Shown: positions 61,134 through 64,000 of the stretch, one piece after another
Position numbering within the stretch: position 1 is the first letter of the stretch
Layout of the letters: each line of letters starts with the position of its first letter
Origin: Mediterraneibacter glycyrrhizinilyticus
GTDB taxonomy: Bacteria; Bacillota; Clostridia; Lachnospirales; Lachnospiraceae
Length of the DNA: 64,000 nucleotides
Direction of reading: 5' to 3'
Assembly: GCF_016902345.1 (NCBI RefSeq)
Contig: NZ_JACJLR010000004.1
Coordinates: 1-64,000 of the forward strand
Notes under the pieces: model-generated
Databases searched by the model: none
What the model was told of the DNA's origin: nothing
Seen by the model: only the letters and a program-made list of their open reading frames with translations
Translations under genes and position numbers: made by a program

Positions 61134-62405
61134 TTAGAGCACCTCTGTCGACAGAGGACTGCAGATCAAATCATTTCCTTCTTCATCTAAGACATGCAGC
61201 TCTTTCTGAATAAATTTTACAATCTCTTTTTCTTCATCTTTGCTTTCAGAAAGTATACATATTTCAGCATATCTCCTGCTCACATCGTTACGGTTTGGAA
61301 CTGTTTCTCCCTCTTCATATCGTTCAAAAAATGAGACAACTTTTTCATGCTGCTCAATTTTTTCTTTTCCTATAATTTGTGCGATTTTGCCTGGATGAAG
61401 TGTAGGGTCAAGATGCAAAATTCTTTTCCCACCCAGTAATATCGAATCGGCTTTGAGACTGCTTCCGTCCATTTTTCCTGTCACAGCAAAAGTAACCAGC
61501 ATTTTTATCAAATCAATTCCTGTCGCCAGCTTAAATAAACGCTCATACTCTCCGCCAGAAAAACGGAACCCGGGATCGTAAAACCGTACAGTATCACAGT
61601 CAATAATTCCCTGCATAAATACCGGTCCATTTTCAATCCCCATGCCTTCCAGCATAGAAATAACTTTATTATTTACATTTTGTAGATACATCTGCGTATG
61701 TTTAGAGGGATTAGCTGCAGCAATTGCTATCCTGTTAAGCCCTTCTTCTTCCTGTCCTGTATATCTGTCACAGGTTCGGATGAGATGCGCTTTTCCGTCC
61801 ACAATTATATATGCTGCGGCAAAATCCTCGGCATTTTCCATATATTTCTCAATGATCACACGCCCTGTAGATGACTCTTTCGCCGCATACTCAACAGCTT
61901 TTAGCGCCTCTTCCAGTCCATAACATACAGACTGCCCTCTGGAACCGCGACTGTCTTCTGGTTTTATCATAACTGGGAATTCAATTTGAGAACTTTCTGT
62001 AATCTTAGCATCTTTTAATGCCTCTACAGTATAAGTAGTTATTGTATCAACTCCATATTTACTGCACATTTCTTTAAAAGCCTGCTTATTTGTCAATTGA
62101 AAAAACTGTTCAGCATTTCCATAGCGAGGAACTGAAAGTTTTTCACAGATTTTCTGATATGGAATCTGACATGCGTCAAGAGATGTGTTAATTACACCGT
62201 CAATTTTTTCTTCCCGGCAATAATCTACAATAGTATCCACGTCTTTTACATCATACATCAAACTCACATCAGCCATTTTTTTTGCCGGTGAATTATTCAG
62301 ATAATCTGTCACAAAAACTTTTAGCCCCAGTTCATGTGCAGCCTCAACCACCTTACAGTGTTGAGATGCACCCCCTAAAACCAACAACTTCTTTCCCGTA
62401 AGCAT
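61134..62405 (-). CDS. ATP-grasp domain ligase
   Basis: 423 residues. The pre-ATP-grasp Rossmann part is KKLLVLGGASQHCKVVEAA. ATP-grasp signs are FPVMIKPEDSRGSRGQSVCYG, IIEKYMENAEDFAAAYIIV and FYDPGFRFSGGEYERLF with metal ligands. A C-terminal 100-residue region has ILHLDPTLHPGKIAQIIG. ATP-grasp enzymes join a carboxylate to an amine or thiol, so it may attach the acid made by the cassette to an amino sugar or amino acid. It lies between the cassette and the priming transferase. Confidence 0.83.
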   Translation of the reverse strand: MLTGKKLLVLGGASQHCKVVEAAHELGLKVFVTDYLNNSPAKKMADVSLMYDVKDVDTIVDYCREEKIDGVINTSLDACQIPYQKICEKLSVPRYGNAEQFFQLTNKQAFKEMCSKYGVDTITTYTVEALKDAKITESSQIEFPVMIKPEDSRGSRGQSVCYGLEEALKAVEYAAKESSTGRVIIEKYMENAEDFAAAYIIVDGKAHLIRTCDRYTGQEEEGLNRIAIAAANPSKHTQMYLQNVNNKVISMLEGMGIENGPVFMQGIIDCDTVRFYDPGFRFSGGEYERLFKLATGIDLIKMLVTFAVTGKMDGSSLKADSILLGGKRILHLDPTLHPGKIAQIIGKEKIEQHEKVVSFFERYEEGETVPNRNDVSRRYAEICILSESKDEEKEIVKFIQKELHVLDEEGNDLICSPLSTEVL

Positions 62406-62440
62406 ATTTTCCCACCTCTGTTCCTGACTGCGATCTAATT

Positions 62441-63277
62441 CTATTTATAACGGTCCCTTATCGCTTCCTCCATACTGCCGTAATTATGCGTATTTAGAAA
62501 GCTTTCTACATACTTTTCCGGAACCGCTTTTGTATAAATTACATTTCCCTCTTCGTCATATCCCATCAAACCACCGTTCCCGGCTGTTGAACGTGTTGAT
62601 GTACTTTTATGATCCAATGCCACTTCCAGGACACGAAACATTAAGCGGACATCTAACAGAAAGCTGCAATTCTCCGCATACCAAACATAATTATCCAATC
62701 GTTCCTGCCATGACAGGGCATGGTCAACCTTCTCTAAAGTCGGACACTCCAATCCCGGACGTATCTTATATATGGTCTTATGATAATCATTTAATCTGTC
62801 TGCATAATAATCCAGCAATGGTCTCGGTCCGATCAGACTCATATCGCCTTTGAAAATTGAAACAAAATTTAAGAGTTCGTCCAGAGAAGTTTTTCTGACA
62901 AACTTTCCCCATTTTGTCACACGCTGAGAAGATGGCAGAAGCTCCCCATTGGCGTCTGTAGTGTTCCTCATATTTCTAAACTTATAAATCGTAAAAACTT
63001 TATTATCTTTTCCAATTCTCTGCTGTTTAAAAATAATCGGTGTCCCCACATCGAAAAAAGTTACAATTGCCAGCACAAGATTCACCGGGGAAGTTATCAC
63101 AAGTGCAAAAAATGAAACTATAATATCAATCCATCTTTTCCCATAACGTGTATAAAATGAATCCCTTAATTTTACCGGACGCACTTTCTGGTTGACCTGT
63201 TCCAATGTATCTTCTTTGATATATCCTGCTATTTCGATTTTCTGCGATAGCGATAATTCGTCTATATTTATCAACAT
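62441..63277 (-). CDS. Priming sugar transferase for surface polysaccharide
   Basis: 278 residues. One N-terminal membrane segment (IDIIVSFFALVITSPVNLVLAI, about 71-92) is followed by the bacterial sugar-transferase domain: GTPIIFKQQRIGKDNKVFTI, YKFRNMRN, LDELLNFVSIFKGDMSLIGPRPL and IRPGLECP. It transfers a sugar-1-phosphate to undecaprenyl phosphate, the first step of unit synthesis. A C-terminal extension after about residue 225 (LMGYDEEGNVIYTKAVP...) is not part of the usual domain. An N-terminal 60-residue soluble part is also present. Confidence 0.88.
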   Translation of the reverse strand: MLINIDELSLSQKIEIAGYIKEDTLEQVNQKVRPVKLRDSFYTRYGKRWIDIIVSFFALVITSPVNLVLAIVTFFDVGTPIIFKQQRIGKDNKVFTIYKFRNMRNTTDANGELLPSSQRVTKWGKFVRKTSLDELLNFVSIFKGDMSLIGPRPLLDYYADRLNDYHKTIYKIRPGLECPTLEKVDHALSWQERLDNYVWYAENCSFLLDVRLMFRVLEVALDHKSTSTRSTAGNGGLMGYDEEGNVIYTKAVPEKYVESFLNTHNYGSMEEAIRDRYK

Positions 63278-63280
63278 TAT

Positions 63281-64000
63281 TTATCCCTGTCTCTTTCTTT
63301 TGATATATATAGTTTTTCTCACTTTTCTGTCAACATACGAATAAAGCTGAGCCAAGCCAACAGATACTCCAAAAACTACAAACAGCAGAACCACTGAATT
63401 GTTTATATCCATTCTGCTAAACTCATAGTTTACTATATTCCTGACATGAATATGAATCAAAAACAATTCAAAACTAATATTCCCAATATATATCAACAAT
63501 TTATTTTCATATACAAGAGTTCTGATCAGAGCGCCAAACCGGTTGAAACACATAAATAATATAATCAGTCCCAAACTTAACGGTGTTCGCAAATAAATGT
63601 GATACCATGGCATATCTGTTATAGATAACGAGACAATGTAAAATAAGAAAGTCCCCCAAACAACACCGCTTAGAATAGCATATGCCATTTTTGTATTTTC
63701 AATAGTCTCTTTGATTGTATTAATATTAACCCCCAGCATCATTCCCAGGAAATAATCTGTTGTTCTAAAGAAGGGATTAATATAGCTCATCCATTGAAAA
63801 TTGTCGCTGGTATGCCAGTAAAAGATCCACACTGCTCTGAAAAGAATGATCAGGACAAAGGCAAAAAGTGTGTATCTTTTCCCTATTTTCTTTAGAAGCT
63901 TTAAAAGTAACGGTGTTAGTAATGCAAATATCCATATCAATGTAAGATACCATGTCACACCTCCAAGAGAATAATACACATCACGCACAGGAATAAAACT
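63281..64000 (-). CDS. Acyltransferase 3 family protein, partial
   Basis: The frame is open to the window edge, so the N-terminus is missing. About 240 residues are seen with six or seven hydrophobic segments: SLGGVTWYLTLIWIFALLTP, then LLIYIGNISFELFLIHIHV, which matches the end of the acyltransferase 3 fold. The family adds acetyl or other acyl groups to surface sugars. It ends 4 bases before the sugar transferase start. Confidence 0.75.
   Translation of the reverse strand, partial: SFIPVRDVYYSLGGVTWYLTLIWIFALLTPLLLKLLKKIGKRYTLFAFVLIILFRAVWIFYWHTSDNFQWMSYINPFFRTTDYFLGMMLGVNINTIKETIENTKMAYAILSGVVWGTFLFYIVSLSITDMPWYHIYLRTPLSLGLIILFMCFNRFGALIRTLVYENKLLIYIGNISFELFLIHIHVRNIVNYEFSRMDINNSVVLLFVVFGVSVGLAQLYSYVDRKVRKTIYIKRKRQG

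Noticed and set aside
1-64000. CRISPR arrays, tRNA or rRNA genes, and intact insertion sequences
   Set aside because: Scanned for regularly spaced repeats, cloverleaf ends and transposase motifs; none was found that I can support.

Overview
The window looks like a chromosomal segment of a spore-forming, low-to-mid GC Firmicute, most likely a Lachnospiraceae member (Clostridia). The grounds are the spoIIAA-spoIIAB-sigF operon running into spoVAA/spoVAB, a valS T-box leader, strong AGGAGG ribosome sites, ECF transport genes and the general style of the proteins. No rRNA gene, tRNA gene or marker was seen that would fix the genus. Almost every gene is on the minus strand; the clear plus-strand genes are an SDR reductase (20.9 kb), a YheO-type regulator (32.7 kb) and an 87-codon conserved gene (39.4 kb).

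Layout. 0-3.1 kb: sporulation operon (spoIIAA, spoIIAB, sigF, a 51-codon membrane peptide, spoVAA, spoVAB). 3.2-12.6 kb: housekeeping and envelope genes (TPR membrane protein, folC with an overlapping 44-codon gene, LTA-synthase-like sulfatase, valS with T-box, secreted glucosaminidase). 12.7-16.7 kb: a decayed DUF6512 remnant and a deoxysugar operon (rhamnulokinase-like kinase, FucI/AraA-type isomerase, class II aldolase). 16.8-18.9 kb: an AT-rich island read here as a Pycsar-type anti-phage operon (ImmA/IrrE peptidase, pyrimidine-cyclase-like gene fused to a NUDIX-like domain, DUF5706/PycTM-like membrane effector). Its cyclase gene is broken by two one-base shifts and lacks a recognisable second metal motif. 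19-28.2 kb: AraC regulator, HD hydrolase, SDR, ferredoxin-nitroreductase, HflX, MnmM-like methyltransferase, TPR lipoprotein, Zn/Cd ATPase, small alarmone synthetase. 28.3-33.4 kb: PTS IIC, dihydropyrimidinase and NCS1 permease, divergent from a YheO-type regulator. 33.4-39.2 kb: ECF transporter operon carrying two SAM-hydrolase (DUF62) paralogues and a GNAT protein.

39.7-64 kb is a surface-polysaccharide locus transcribed right to left. It holds an acyltransferase, priming sugar transferase, ATP-grasp enzyme, an unusual carbon-acid cassette (PrpD family, aldo-keto reductase, ThDP decarboxylase, U32-like TIM barrel, CitE-like lyase, two-subunit class I hydratase), Wzx flippase, Wzy polymerase, a dTDP-rhamnose set rfbABDC, then GT2, GtrA, GT39 and DUF3048 genes. 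The 50-64 kb half is visibly more AT-rich than its left flank and carries a truncated AAA ATPase cassette at the junction, which suggests an exchanged, strain-variable block.

Several non-coding structures are not explained by genes: perfect 19-bp hairpins at 36-77 and 3098-3137, a bounded GC-rich element at 4703-4890, a perfect 103-bp direct repeat at 27017-27246 within terminal inverted repeats, and a tandem copy of the hflX 3' end. The two best candidates for a new system are the remodelled Pycsar-like island and the carbon-acid cassette inside the polysaccharide locus.
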